A stretch of 46,304 nucleotides of DNA, taken from Bryobacter sp. Its GTDB lineage: Bacteria > Acidobacteriota > Terriglobia > Bryobacterales > Bryobacteraceae. The notes below the pieces were generated by a model. It had not been told where the DNA came from. It did no database searches and was given only the letters and a program-made list of their open reading frames with translations. A program made the position numbers and the translations under genes. Positions 1-8,131 of this stretch are shown one piece after another (within the stretch, counting starts at the first letter, position 1; each line of letters begins with the position of its first letter). The stretch is taken from positions 1 through 46,304 of the forward strand of contig JALHNI010000032.1 in NCBI GenBank assembly GCA_022843605.1, given 5' to 3'.

Positions 1-425
1 TCATCGCTCCGGTCGACGATGACAAACGGCACGGCGGCTCGCGTGAGTTCCTCAGCGGCGCCGCGCCCGACGCGCCCCAAGCCACAAACGATAAAGTGTC
101 CATCAAGGGATTCGATCATCTTACGTACCTTTCGCTTGCCCAGCAGGTCCCCGAGTTGGACTTCCACGAGCGTGAGCGTGAAGACGCCAATCGAGGCGAA
201 GAGAAGACTGGCGCTAATGATGAGATAGAAGGAATTGAAAACACGGCCCCAATGGCCCAGTTGGACGGTTTCGGCGTAGCCCACCGTGGTCATGGTGATG
301 AGGGCCATGTAGAAGGCATCGAAGGGCGCCGCGTCTTCGATCCACATGAAGCCAATGGTACCGACGGCCAAAGTCGCTGCCAAAGCGGCTACCAGACAGA
401 AGGCCCGCCGGATCAGCAACGGCAT
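1..425 (-). CDS. K+ channel with TrkA-N/RCK domain (partial, C-terminus off the left edge)
   Basis: Reading the minus strand from an ATG at 425 gives an open frame to the window edge, 141 codons with no stop. It encodes a first membrane helix (about residues 3-22), a pore region with the potassium selectivity signature TMTTVGYAE, a second membrane helix, then the start of a Rossmann-type RCK/TrkA-N domain (GHFIVCGLGRVGRG, followed by VDRSD). This is the classic two-helix prokaryotic K+ channel, gated by cytoplasmic RCK domains that bind nucleotide or ions. The start codon directly abuts the TAA of the TlpA-like gene, so it is probably co-translated as the last visible gene of the operon. The link between thioredoxin-fold proteins and a channel is not explained by the sequence. 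Confidence 0.9.
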   Translation of the reverse strand, partial: MPLLIRRAFCLVAALAATLAVGTIGFMWIEDAAPFDAFYMALITMTTVGYAETVQLGHWGRVFNSFYLIISASLLFASIGVFTLTLVEVQLGDLLGKRKVRKMIESLDGHFIVCGLGRVGRGAAEELTRAAVPFVIVDRSD

Positions 426-896
426 TTAGAGCAGCTTGAGTACGTCAGCTTCCACCTTGGCGAGGTCGGCTTCGCCGATGATGACGCGCACTTTTTTGCC
501 GGTGCGGTCATAGAGCGCCAGCGCCGGAAGCGCGCCACTCCACTTGGGATCTAGCGAGGCAATGAACTTGTCGTCGTTCTTCACCTGCTTGAGATACGAA
601 GGCCCTTTGATGCCAGCCTGACGCACGAATTCGCGCGCCGTGGCTTCGTCTTCAGGTTCGTCAGCCGAAATCGTGGCCAGAACCAGGCCCTTGCCCTGCA
701 GGCGGGCCGCCATCTTCGCCAATGCCGGCATCTCCTTGCGGCAAGGTTGGCACCATGTCGCCCAGAAATTCACCAACAGCACTTTGCCTTTTTGCGAAGC
801 CACCAACTTGGCGTAGGCCGCCTCATCGACGGGAATCAACTTGTCAGGCTGGAAGCCCCAGGCGGGCAGCGCGGCCAATAACGCTCGACGGGTCAT
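426..896 (-). CDS. TlpA/ResA-like thioredoxin-fold protein
   Basis: The 156-residue product carries the thioredoxin active site WATWCQPC (Cys49 and Cys52), followed by KEMPALAKMA and a beta-alpha core typical of TlpA-type disulfide reductases. I prefer the ATG at 896 because it forms an ATGA overlap with the stop of the upstream redoxin gene; a longer frame from 926 adds only ten unconvincing residues. The N-terminus MTRRALLAALPAWGF resembles a short export or Tat-like signal but is marginal, so the location (periplasm versus membrane-anchored) is inferred. It lies between a second redoxin and the K+ channel in one operon. Such proteins usually keep extracytoplasmic thiols reduced, for example in cytochrome c maturation. 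Confidence 0.85.
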   Translation of the reverse strand: MTRRALLAALPAWGFQPDKLIPVDEAAYAKLVASQKGKVLLVNFWATWCQPCRKEMPALAKMAARLQGKGLVLATISADEPEDEATAREFVRQAGIKGPSYLKQVKNDDKFIASLDPKWSGALPALALYDRTGKKVRVIIGEADLAKVEADVLKLL

Positions 897-1465
897 GAAC
901 TCTTTCGCACCCGCTTGATGGTGCAACCGAAAGCGCGAGTTTCCGCGGTGCCCACCGTCGCGCCGGACATTACGGCGTCCAAAGCCGTCCTCAAAGCCTT
1001 TGAGGTGACCCGCACTGGATTTCGCGCATCGTCGATCGCACCGTGGTAGCGCATGTTTCCGGTCTTGTCGATGACGTAGGCCTCAGGAGTGACCTGGGCT
1101 CCGAAGCGATCGGCCACTACGTTGCCCGCATCGCGGTAGACAGGAAACGCAAAGCCCACCTGCTTGGCGTGGTCCATAATCTGAGTGGGACTTTCGGTCA
1201 CATTGGCATTCAGGAAGACGAATTTCACGCCCTTCGCCGAATAGTCATTGTAAAGAGCGATCATCCGCTCGTTGTAGTCGTTCGAGATCGGGCATTGCAC
1301 CGAAACGAACATCACCACGGTGACGTCACCGCGCAGAGCGGAAAACTTGACGGGCCGCCCGACGGGATCGTTGACGTTGAAGTCGGCGACTTTGCCGCCA
1401 ACTTTGAACTCCTGACCGAACAGGCTTACGGCCGCAAGCAGAACGAGCAAACAACGATGACGCAT
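893..1465 (-). CDS. Secreted redoxin (AhpC/TSA-like thioredoxin fold)
   Basis: The 190-residue product begins with a clear signal peptide (MRHRCLLVLLAAVSLFGQ), so it is exported. The mature part is a redoxin domain with a single conserved Cys58 in the motif VSVQCPISNDYNERM, the variant seen in many acidobacterial and planctomycete redoxins, instead of CxxC. The later strand motif TPEAYVIDKTGNMRYHGAIDD fits the cis-Pro loop and C-terminal half of the fold. Its stop overlaps the next gene's ATG by four bases, which implies translational coupling. A thiol peroxidase or reductase partner role for the neighbouring TlpA-like protein is plausible but not shown. Confidence 0.85.
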   Translation of the reverse strand: MRHRCLLVLLAAVSLFGQEFKVGGKVADFNVNDPVGRPVKFSALRGDVTVVMFVSVQCPISNDYNERMIALYNDYSAKGVKFVFLNANVTESPTQIMDHAKQVGFAFPVYRDAGNVVADRFGAQVTPEAYVIDKTGNMRYHGAIDDARNPVRVTSKALRTALDAVMSGATVGTAETRAFGCTIKRVRKSS

Positions 1466-1467
1466 CT

Positions 1468-1884
1468 TTACTTCTCGCTTTTCTTGGGTTCAACTTTCAG
1501 GTTGATAACGGCGAGTTTGCGCGAGTCAAACACGCTGAGGGTGCGCATGTCGCTGGATTTGCCCTGATGATCCGCCCACACTTCGTAATCGGCATTCGTG
1601 GAGAGGCCGGCAAACAGGTAGGAGCCGTCGGTACGAGTGATAAACGAACGGACCTGCAACGTCTTGACGTTCTTGATCTTCACGACGGCTCCCTCAAGCG
1701 GGGTGTCGTCGGCAGTCTTGACGGTACCTTGCAGGCCGCGCATGGTGCCGTCGTCTTTTTTCTTATCACCCTTAAAGAAGGGCGGTGGCTTGTTGGAGTC
1801 GTACTTTGCCTGACCCAGCACCAGACCCGAAAGGAGGCCCAGCGACGCCAGCAAAGTCAAGATAGCAAACGGGTTGATCTTCAT
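1468..1884 (-). CDS. Secreted carboxypeptidase-regulatory-like domain protein
   Basis: 138 residues. An N-terminal signal or anchor helix (about residues 5-25, ending LVLGQA) is followed by a charged linker and one beta-sandwich domain: LQGTVKTADDTPLEGAVVKI then FITRTDGSYLFAGL. That is the CarboxypepD_reg-like (PF13620-type) pattern of a Gly-x-Val opening, a Pro-leu-x-Gly-Ala centre and a TD/RTDGSYLF closing strand. These domains are non-catalytic structural or adhesion modules that are very common in Acidobacteriota. It lies 3 bases downstream of a sister gene with the same fold, and 2 bases ahead of the redoxin gene. Function unknown beyond the fold. Confidence 0.8.
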   Translation of the reverse strand: MKINPFAILTLLASLGLLSGLVLGQAKYDSNKPPPFFKGDKKKDDGTMRGLQGTVKTADDTPLEGAVVKIKNVKTLQVRSFITRTDGSYLFAGLSTNADYEVWADHQGKSSDMRTLSVFDSRKLAVINLKVEPKKSEK

Positions 1885-1887
1885 GGG

Positions 1888-2238
1888 TTATTGTCCAGGC
1901 TCCAGCATGAGTGATACGTCCTGGCGCTCATCGCCCGCCACCTGCACCGTCTTCATCAGCGGCTTGTAACCAGATGAACGAACACTCAAAGTATATCGCA
2001 TGGGTTTGGCGGGAACCCGGAAAGTAAACTCTCCACGAAAGTTAGACGTTTGCTTCTGGGGCTTGGGTTTCTTGGCCTTTGGCTCTTCCAATTCAGCCGT
2101 CAGCACCACTTCCGCGGCAGGCATGGACGTACCGTTCGGACGAAAGACACTGCCAGCAATCAGCGCGTAGGGCTCTTCGGCCGCCGCCAAACCGGCAACC
2201 ATTAACCCCGCGAGGAAGAACCGGCGGCCAGTTACCAC
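1888..2238 (-). CDS. Secreted carboxypeptidase-regulatory-like domain protein, second copy
   Basis: 116 residues from a GTG start. Signal peptide (RRFFLAGLMVAGLAAAEE), then one beta-sandwich domain with ALIAGSVFRPNGTSMPAAEV near its start and NFRGEFTFRVPAKPMRYTLSV near its end, again a CarboxypepD_reg-like arrangement. A Lys/Pro-rich stretch (EEPKAKKPKPQKQ) sits in the middle. It is the same fold as the downstream gene but too divergent to call a recent duplication. The GTG start overlaps the stop of the zinc-ribbon gene by seven bases, so it is in the same operon. Confidence 0.75.
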   Translation of the reverse strand: MVTGRRFFLAGLMVAGLAAAEEPYALIAGSVFRPNGTSMPAAEVVLTAELEEPKAKKPKPQKQTSNFRGEFTFRVPAKPMRYTLSVRSSGYKPLMKTVQVAGDERQDVSLMLEPGQ

Positions 2239-2465
2239 TCTTCTTCCTCGTCCTCTTCCTCTTCGGCTTCCTCGTCTTCGTCGTCTAGCTCGTCGAAGTC
2301 GTCGTCCTCGTCATCGTCGTCTTCAGCATCGGAAAGTTCGAGCTCCAAAGGATCGGTATCCGTGACGGCGATGTTCGCACCGCACTCCTCGCAGGTAAAC
2401 TCGTCACCGATATCGATTTCATCTTCCTCGAAGTCGAGCGCGCTATTGCACTTGGGACACAGCAT
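2232..2465 (-). CDS. Small zinc-ribbon protein with long acidic tail
   Basis: 77 residues in two parts. Residues 1-32 form a zinc ribbon with paired cysteines (MLCPKCNSALDF then FTCEECGANI), close in layout to LysW, the amino-group carrier of lysine biosynthesis. From about residue 38 the protein is almost entirely Asp and Glu and ends in a Trp (EEEEW). In LysW a C-terminal Glu in an EDWGE-like tail carries the substrate; that exact tail is absent and no lysine biosynthesis gene is nearby, so a LysW role is not supported. It heads the six-gene operon. A metal-binding or chaperone-like acidic protein is as likely. Confidence 0.75.
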   Translation of the reverse strand: MLCPKCNSALDFEEDEIDIGDEFTCEECGANIAVTDTDPLELELSDAEDDDDEDDDFDELDDEDEEAEEEEDEEEEW

Positions 2466-2537
2466 GAATCATGGCTCCTGAAAATGAGTTCCAACACCCT
2501 TGTACAAAAAGTGTTGGGGGAAATGCAAACCGCTAGA

Positions 2538-3488
2538 TTAACGCAAAGTCACGGGCTTGCCGCCGGCGGCCCGGGAGCGCTGAGCGGCATCCATGAAAGC
2601 GAAGATCTCCAGGGTCTCAGAATTGTCCACCGGCACCTGTCCGCTCTTGAAAAACGCGATGATTTCCTTCACCAGCGGCACGTAGCTGAACTTGGCTTTC
2701 TCGGGCGATTGGCCGAGCCCCTTCTCATAGAAAGCCACTGCGCCGAAGTCGCCGTAGGGCTTCAGCGTCCGCACCGTCCCGATACGCCCATCAGACCACT
2801 TGCCGGTGATCACTTCAGAATTCTCGGCAAACGTGCGCGACACCTCGACGCAGCCCTTGCCCATCAAGGTGTACAGCATCTCGACGGCGTGAATGCCGTA
2901 CCAGCTCAGATCAAGCTGATGCGTCGCGTCCAGCGGACCGGGACCCCACACCATCGCGCCGGTCACCGGCGCTTTCTTCTTCAGGTCGATGACAAAGTCG
3001 GCATAACGCAGCGACGACGAACTGAACCACTTCACGTTCTTGGCCGCAGCCAACCTGGCGATTTCCTTGGCATCGGCATAGGTCGATGACAGCGGTTTGT
3101 CGATGAACAAGGGCTTGCCGCCTTCGATCACCTGTTTGGCCTGCGCCAGATGCGGACGTCCATCGACGCTCTCGAGCAGCACCGCGTCCACCTTCGTCAA
3201 CAACGTGGGAATGTCCGGCACGATCTCCACGCCATATTTCGTATGGATTTCCTCGGCGTACTTGTCAACGCGCTCGTAGCTCGACTTCAAGTCCTTGCTG
3301 CCGCCCTTGTAGGCCGCGACCACGCGCGCGCCGGGAATATGGTTCGGGTTCGCCGGATCGTTGAGGATCGACGTAAACGCGCCGACGTGCGACGTGTCCG
3401 TGCCGATAATGCCGATCCGCAGATCGGCGCCCATCAGTCCAGCCAGAGAAAACAAAGTAGCAAACAGAGTGCGAGGCATCAGCCGCAT
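2538..3488 (-). CDS. Gfo/Idh/MocA family oxidoreductase with signal peptide
   Basis: 316 residues. After a signal-like segment (LFATLFSLAGLMGA) the frame shows a Rossmann dinucleotide-binding start (LRIGIIGTDTSHVG) and the family motif EKP in the form LFIDKPLSS near residue 130, followed by a C-terminal beta-sheet substrate domain. Members oxidise or reduce sugars and related polyols with NAD(P). An exported form is odd for an NAD-dependent enzyme, but secreted Gfo/Idh/MocA proteins are frequent in Acidobacteriota and Planctomycetota. The start lies only 16 bases from the divergent recG start. A 72-base gap separates it from the zinc-ribbon operon downstream. Confidence 0.85.
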   Translation of the reverse strand: MRLMPRTLFATLFSLAGLMGADLRIGIIGTDTSHVGAFTSILNDPANPNHIPGARVVAAYKGGSKDLKSSYERVDKYAEEIHTKYGVEIVPDIPTLLTKVDAVLLESVDGRPHLAQAKQVIEGGKPLFIDKPLSSTYADAKEIARLAAAKNVKWFSSSSLRYADFVIDLKKKAPVTGAMVWGPGPLDATHQLDLSWYGIHAVEMLYTLMGKGCVEVSRTFAENSEVITGKWSDGRIGTVRTLKPYGDFGAVAFYEKGLGQSPEKAKFSYVPLVKEIIAFFKSGQVPVDNSETLEIFAFMDAAQRSRAAGGKPVTLR

Positions 3489-3504
3489 TGTACGATGACT
3501 TTAG

Positions 3505-5601
3505 GTGGACCTCACAACTTCCCTCATGTATGTGAAGGGCGTGGGGCCGGCCCGCGCCGGACAGCTCGAGAATAAAGGGCTCCGGGTTGTCGAGGATCTG
3601 CTCACCTACGCCCCCTTCCGTTACGAAGACCGCTCCAACCTCAAGACCATCGCGCAACTCGCCCCCGGCGAGATGGCCACCGTGATGGCCGAGGTCCGCT
3701 CGACGCGCATGGTGGGCCTGAAGCGGCGCGACCTGGCTCTCTTCGAGGCCACCTTCATCGACGGCTCGCAAGGCCGCCTGGTGGGCAAGTGGTTCAAGGG
3801 CGGCTACCTCAATGAGATCCTCACCCCGGGCCGCCGCGTCGCACTCTTCGGCAAGATCGAGTTCGACAGCTACACCGGCCAGCTCTCCATCATGCATCCG
3901 GACTACGAGATCATGTACGCCGATGACGACGAGGACAACGCCCTCCATACCGGCCGCATCGTGCCCATCTACGAGGCCGCCGGCAAAGTCACCGCGCGGC
4001 TCTTCCGGCGCATCATGCGCAATATTCTCGACTCGCTGCCCGCCGTCCCGGATCCCCTGCCATTCCATCTGCTAACGAAACTGAAGCTGCCGGACCAATG
4101 GACCAGCCTCCGCGCCCTTCACTTCCCGGAGCCCGACACCGACCTGCGCCTGCTGAATGCGGCCCGCTCGCCCGCGCACTTCCGCCTGATCTTCGAGGAG
4201 TTCTTCTGGCTCGAATGCGGCCTTCAGTTGAAGAAGCGCAACGCCCGTAAGGCGAATGGCATCGCCTTCGCGCTGAATGAGCAGGTCCGCGAGCGCATCA
4301 AGCAGATGCTCCCTTTCCGGCCCACTGGCGCCCAGAAACGCGTGCTGGGCGAGATCGCCGCCGACATGTCCGCCCCCTATCCGATGTCGCGCCTGCTACA
4401 GGGAGACGTCGGCAGCGGCAAGACGCTGGTCGCCGCCGAAGCCGCCATCATCGCCATCGAAAATGGCTATCAGGTCTGCATGGTCGCGCCGACCGAAATC
4501 CTCGCCACGCAGCATCATCTTTACCTGAAGCGCCTGCTCGATCCGCTCGGCTACGTTGTCGCGCCGCTCACCGGCAGCATGACCGCGCGCGAGAAAAAGA
4601 AGATCAAAGAGATGCTGGCGATGGGCCTGATACATGTCGCGGTCGGCACCCATGCCTTGATGGAAGAGGACGTCGACTTCCATAAGCTGGGCCTCGTCAT
4701 CATCGACGAGCAGCACCGCTTCGGTGTGATGCAGCGCCTGAAGCTCATGAAAAAGGGAAACCATCCCGACGTGCTCGTGATGACCGCCACGCCGATTCCC
4801 CGCACCCTGGCCCTCACCATCTACGGCGACCTCGATACGTCGGTGATCGATGAACTGCCCCCCGGACGCCAGCCGATCATCACGCGCCACGTGAAGGAAG
4901 AGGCGCTCGAACTCGTCTGGAGCTTCGTCCTCAAGGAGATTCAGGCCGGGCGTCAGGCCTACGTCGTCTATCCGGTGATCGAAGAATCGGAGACGGCGGC
5001 GATGAAGGCCGCGCAGAAGATGCACGAACATTTGTCGACCATCGTGTTTCCGCAGTTAAAGGTCGGATTGCTTCACGGCAAACTGCCGCCGGCCGAAAAG
5101 CAGGACGTGATGGACTCGTTCAAGCGCGGCGAAACGCACATCCTGGTCTCCACCACGGTGATCGAAGTCGGCGTGGACGTGCCCAACGCCACCGTCATGG
5201 TGATTGAGCAGGCCGAGCGCTTCGGCCTGGCCCAGTTGCACCAGCTTCGGGGCCGCGTCGGCCGGGGCGGTAATCAAAGCCATTGCGTCCTGGTCACCTC
5301 CAAGCTCAACGACATCGGCCGCGAGCGCATCCGGACCATGGTCGATTCGAACGACGGCTTCCACATCGCCGAAGTGGACCTGAAGCTACGCGGCCCCGGC
5401 GAGTTCTTCGGCACCAAACAGAGCGGCCTGCCGGAACTCCGCTTCGGCAACGTCATTCGCGACCAGGACATCCTCGAGGTCGCCCGCAACGAAGCCATCG
5501 GCTTTATCGAGCATCCGCCGTCGGAGGACGAGCTTAAGCGCGCCATCGCCTACATTCGCGATAACTGGCAGCGGCGGTATGGGCTGATAACGGTCGGATA
5601 A
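3505..5601 (+). CDS. recG: ATP-dependent DNA helicase RecG
   Basis: 698 residues, near the family length. The N-terminal wedge/OB domain opens with LMYVKGVGPARAGQL, followed by superfamily 2 helicase motifs: Walker A LLQGDVGSGKT near residue 300, motif II as IIDEQHRFG near 400 (the RecG-specific DEQHRFG form), motif III MTATPIPRTLA, and motif VI LHQLRGRVGRG. The C-terminus has the FGTKQSGLPELRFG segment typical of RecG. It remodels stalled replication forks and Holliday junctions. Start is GTG at 3505, which places KGVGP at the usual distance; no strong Shine-Dalgarno is visible. Three bases separate its stop from rsmD. Confidence 0.97.
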   Translation: MDLTTSLMYVKGVGPARAGQLENKGLRVVEDLLTYAPFRYEDRSNLKTIAQLAPGEMATVMAEVRSTRMVGLKRRDLALFEATFIDGSQGRLVGKWFKGGYLNEILTPGRRVALFGKIEFDSYTGQLSIMHPDYEIMYADDDEDNALHTGRIVPIYEAAGKVTARLFRRIMRNILDSLPAVPDPLPFHLLTKLKLPDQWTSLRALHFPEPDTDLRLLNAARSPAHFRLIFEEFFWLECGLQLKKRNARKANGIAFALNEQVRERIKQMLPFRPTGAQKRVLGEIAADMSAPYPMSRLLQGDVGSGKTLVAAEAAIIAIENGYQVCMVAPTEILATQHHLYLKRLLDPLGYVVAPLTGSMTAREKKKIKEMLAMGLIHVAVGTHALMEEDVDFHKLGLVIIDEQHRFGVMQRLKLMKKGNHPDVLVMTATPIPRTLALTIYGDLDTSVIDELPPGRQPIITRHVKEEALELVWSFVLKEIQAGRQAYVVYPVIEESETAAMKAAQKMHEHLSTIVFPQLKVGLLHGKLPPAEKQDVMDSFKRGETHILVSTTVIEVGVDVPNATVMVIEQAERFGLAQLHQLRGRVGRGGNQSHCVLVTSKLNDIGRERIRTMVDSNDGFHIAEVDLKLRGPGEFFGTKQSGLPELRFGNVIRDQDILEVARNEAIGFIEHPPSEDELKRAIAYIRDNWQRRYGLITVG

Positions 5602-5604
5602 GCT

Positions 5605-6120
5605 ATGCGCGTCATTGCCGGAGAATTCAAGTCGCGCCGTTTGCTCGCCCCCGAGGGCGATCAGACTCGCCCCACGCCGGACCGGCTGAAGGAATCCCTC
5701 TTCTCCGCTCTCGGCGATCGCGTCGAAGGCTGCACCTTCCTGGACGCCTACGCCGGCTCCGGCGCCGTCGGCATCGAAGCCCTCTCCCGCGGTGCGAGTC
5801 GCGCCATCTTCGTCGAGAAGCACCCCAAGGCCCTCGACGCCCTCCGCAAGAATCTCGCCTCCCTCGAACTTATTGCCCGCGCGGTCGTCATTGCCGGCAG
5901 CGTCAGCAAAGCCCTCCGCACCCAACTCGCCGACATCGTCTTCCTCGACCCGCCCTACGACCGCCCCAACGAGTACACCACGGCCCTTGAAGCCGTCAGC
6001 GACTGCCGTTTACTGCTGGTGCAACACTCCATCCGCCAGAGCCTGCCCGAGGTCTGCGGCGAACTCAGCCGGGTCCGCCAGATGCGGCAGGGGGACAATG
6101 TCGTGTCGTTTTATGAGTAG
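5605..6120 (+). CDS. rsmD: 16S rRNA (guanine966-N2)-methyltransferase RsmD
   Basis: 171 residues. The start MRVIAGEFKSRRL and the following TRPTPDRLKESLF are hallmark RsmD sequences, then the AdoMet-binding motif FLDAYAGSGAVGIEAL and the catalytic (N/D)PPY-type motif as FLDPPYD near residue 114. The enzyme methylates N2 of G966 in 16S rRNA. It starts three bases after recG, so the two are likely one transcript. The recG-rsmD pairing is common in bacteria. Confidence 0.97.
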   Translation: MRVIAGEFKSRRLLAPEGDQTRPTPDRLKESLFSALGDRVEGCTFLDAYAGSGAVGIEALSRGASRAIFVEKHPKALDALRKNLASLELIARAVVIAGSVSKALRTQLADIVFLDPPYDRPNEYTTALEAVSDCRLLLVQHSIRQSLPEVCGELSRVRQMRQGDNVVSFYE

Positions 6121-6270
6121 CTACTTTGGTGTATTTCCAAAGCACAGAGCCTGCGACAACGTCTCCGCGAAGAAGCTTCTGGTCCAACTCAAGGTACGGA
6201 CATTACTCAACTGGTCCCTCCGATACAGCAGCAGGCAGCAAACTCATAACATCAAGGTGGCGAGAATTGC

Positions 6271-7293
6271 TTAACTGGAACCATTCAAGATCCAAACAAC
6301 AATCAACTTTGCCCACACAGAATTTACTAATCCAAGAACGAAGGAGCCCAGAGCTTTTACCAACGAACGACTATTGCGACTTTTTGCCTGCTCGATCTCT
6401 TTTCGATCTCCGACTGTCAGATTAATGAAGGACAATTCTATCCAGCTATCAAGATATCGCTCAGCAGCCTTTCCCAGAAAATGCGACAGTTGATAGGCCC
6501 CTGCGATACCGACGCTGGTGCACAGCCCAAACCTCGCGAGATCTTCGAGCGTCGACTTGTTTCCTACAAACTTTGGGAGATAGTCATACGCGATCCATGC
6601 AACAAACCCGGCGACGATTAGACGACAAATTACTGGTAGCCAACCACTGTGTCTACGCACAAACACAAACATTTTCGATTCTTCGGCTTTATTCAGTGTG
6701 CCAAACCACTCCTCCACGGCATTGAGCAACGTCCGGGCAACGACATAGTCAACATATTTTACGGTAACCACCGCTGTGCGTCCTCCCATGAGCTTCAAGA
6801 TTCGCGGAAGCTCAAACATCATCTCACGCTGCATCTTCTTTTCAATCGCGATCCTGGACGCAAGCCTTATCGTAAGGGTGTAGGGTTGGGGGCTTTTCAC
6901 CTTGGGAAGAATTAGAAGGAAATCAAAAGTAATTAAAACACTCTCCACTGCACTCGTGGAGCTACCAGTGAACGTCTTGAATCTGTCAACAGAACTCCAA
7001 GATTCCTGGCGGTCATCGACGTAGAATATCTTGTAGCTGCAATTATTGGCGCAAATCTCGTACTGCTCCAGGGTTTGTTGGAGTCGCAAATGCAATTGCT
7101 CAAAATCGCCCAACTCAACTTGGAAAGGATCCGAGTAAGACTTTGATACATCCTCACTCTTCCCAGTTATCTCATGATAGATTTGCTGCAAAAGCTGGAT
7201 GGGAACTTCACTTCGCCCACCCGTGCCTTCTCCAACTACCGCAACGTTTCCGGTACCACCCTGTGGTGGATTCGTCTGATCATTCGCCGACAT
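6271..7293 (-). CDS. Membrane protein of unknown function, AT-richer than surroundings
   Basis: I do not recognise this 340-residue protein. The first 190 residues are soluble: a Gly/Pro-rich start, then a helical segment (FEQLHLRLQQTLEQYEICAN) and a mixed region. The C-terminal 120 residues hold about three membrane helices: WLPVICRLIVAGFVAWIAY, LCTSVGIAGAYQLSHFLG and ALGSFVLGLVNSVWAKLIVV. Base composition and codon use are visibly more A/T-rich than in recG or the DUF1501 gene, and it sits alone between rsmD and a toxin-antitoxin remnant, so recent transfer is likely. Start ATG at 7293. The 150 bases between it and rsmD hold no other gene that I can support. Confidence 0.6.
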   Translation of the reverse strand: MSANDQTNPPQGGTGNVAVVGEGTGGRSEVPIQLLQQIYHEITGKSEDVSKSYSDPFQVELGDFEQLHLRLQQTLEQYEICANNCSYKIFYVDDRQESWSSVDRFKTFTGSSTSAVESVLITFDFLLILPKVKSPQPYTLTIRLASRIAIEKKMQREMMFELPRILKLMGGRTAVVTVKYVDYVVARTLLNAVEEWFGTLNKAEESKMFVFVRRHSGWLPVICRLIVAGFVAWIAYDYLPKFVGNKSTLEDLARFGLCTSVGIAGAYQLSHFLGKAAERYLDSWIELSFINLTVGDRKEIEQAKSRNSRSLVKALGSFVLGLVNSVWAKLIVVWILNGSS

Positions 7294-7394
7294 GGCCGAT
7301 GCTTTTCCTCCGATATTCTGGAATTATCGCAGAAATTAATGGAACTTGCGACCGCGTGGTGCAGCTTCACCGAGAACCGGCCGGACACGTGCTG

Positions 7395-7418
7395 AACCAA
7401 ACCCAACCGGGTTTGGTT
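7395..7418. other. Perfect 10-bp stem-loop between two minus-strand genes
   Basis: The arms AACCAAACCC and GGGTTTGGTT are exact complements around a 4-base loop AACC. The hairpin lies about 30 bases past the stop of the DUF433 gene and about 100 bases before the start of the membrane-protein gene. No clear T-tract follows on either strand, so it is not a textbook intrinsic terminator. It could be a terminator of another kind, a protein-binding palindrome or the end of an inserted segment. Confidence 0.6.
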
Positions 7419-7447
7419 AGAAGGGGACTAAGCATCGATCGAGACAC

Positions 7448-7642
7448 TCATCGTGAGTCCTTGGCTTCTTCGAGTGCTCTGAGCGCTGCGTCTCGCGAAA
7501 CACTCGGAAAGCCTTTCAGGAAACGCTCAACGCTGTGGCCGGCTTCGAGGTAGTCGAACAGGGTGCAAACCAGCACCCGGGTCCCGCGAAAGGTGGGCTC
7601 ACCGGACATGATTTCGGGATCGCGGACCACCACCGATTCCAT
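7448..7642 (-). CDS. DUF433 family antitoxin-like protein (second copy, no toxin beside it)
   Basis: 64 residues from the ATG at 7642: ESVVVRDPEIMSGEPTFRGT followed by RVLVCTLFDYLEAGHSVERF, the canonical DUF433 sequence with its PxIxxGxPxxxGTR signature. DUF433 proteins are usually the antitoxin partner of DUF5615 PIN-like nucleases. The frame extends upstream to 7813 but that part has no family similarity. Its stop overlaps an ATGA that opens a frame of only seven codons, so the expected downstream toxin gene is missing. It is one of two DUF433 genes in 900 bases. Confidence 0.85.
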   Translation of the reverse strand: MESVVVRDPEIMSGEPTFRGTRVLVCTLFDYLEAGHSVERFLKGFPSVSRDAALRALEEAKDSR

Positions 7643-7769
7643 CACTACAGTTTGCCACCTTCGTTGGCCCGCCGCTTGCCGCCACTTACCGGCTCCAACG
7701 GCGGTTCGAACTGAACTCGTACGACGAACGCGGCACGGGGCCAACGTCGCGCCGCTCCTGAGTGAGCGT

Positions 7770-8131
7770 CTATCGTAGCGGTAAGGCTCGAATCCGAATC
7801 GAAGTCGCATCAACCGTTACAGCCGAGCCGGCTTCAATCGCCGGAGTACAAAAAGCCCAGACTCGCCCGATCAGTTCAGCCTGCTGCGGACCAAGCAATC
7901 CTTCGGCGCGAACGAAGACCACCGAAGGGCCCATCGATTGAGCCAGGGCGAGGTGGGTGTGAAAATCGTGATCGAGCGTGATGCATGTTCGAGACTCGCG
8001 AAGCCCAAGATCTCTAGATCCTCGGCAAAATCCAGTCCGACCTCAACAACGTGGACTGCGTCCCAACCTTCAGTCCTCAGTAACTCCGTCGCTTTCGGCG
8101 AAAGTCCCTGATCGAGCAAGATCCGCCTCAT
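7770..8131 (-). pseudogene. DUF5615 PIN-like toxin, broken by a frameshift
   Basis: From the ATG at 8131 the frame reads MRRILLDQGLSPKATELL and EGWDAVHVVEVGL, the DUF5615 N-terminus with its early catalytic Asp. Around 7997-8000 the family sequence jumps two bases: the correct continuation ESRTCITLDHDFHTHLALAQ (the TxDxDF active-site strand), then GPSVVFVRAEGL, runs on in another frame to a stop at 7770. The original frame instead stops at 7871. One base lost, or two gained, would explain it. The start overlaps the DUF433 antitoxin stop by four bases. A sequencing error cannot be excluded. Confidence 0.8.

Noticed and set aside
2232..2465. LysW amino-group carrier
   Set aside because: The ribbon fits but the EDWGE-type carrier tail and all lysine or arginine biosynthesis neighbours are absent.
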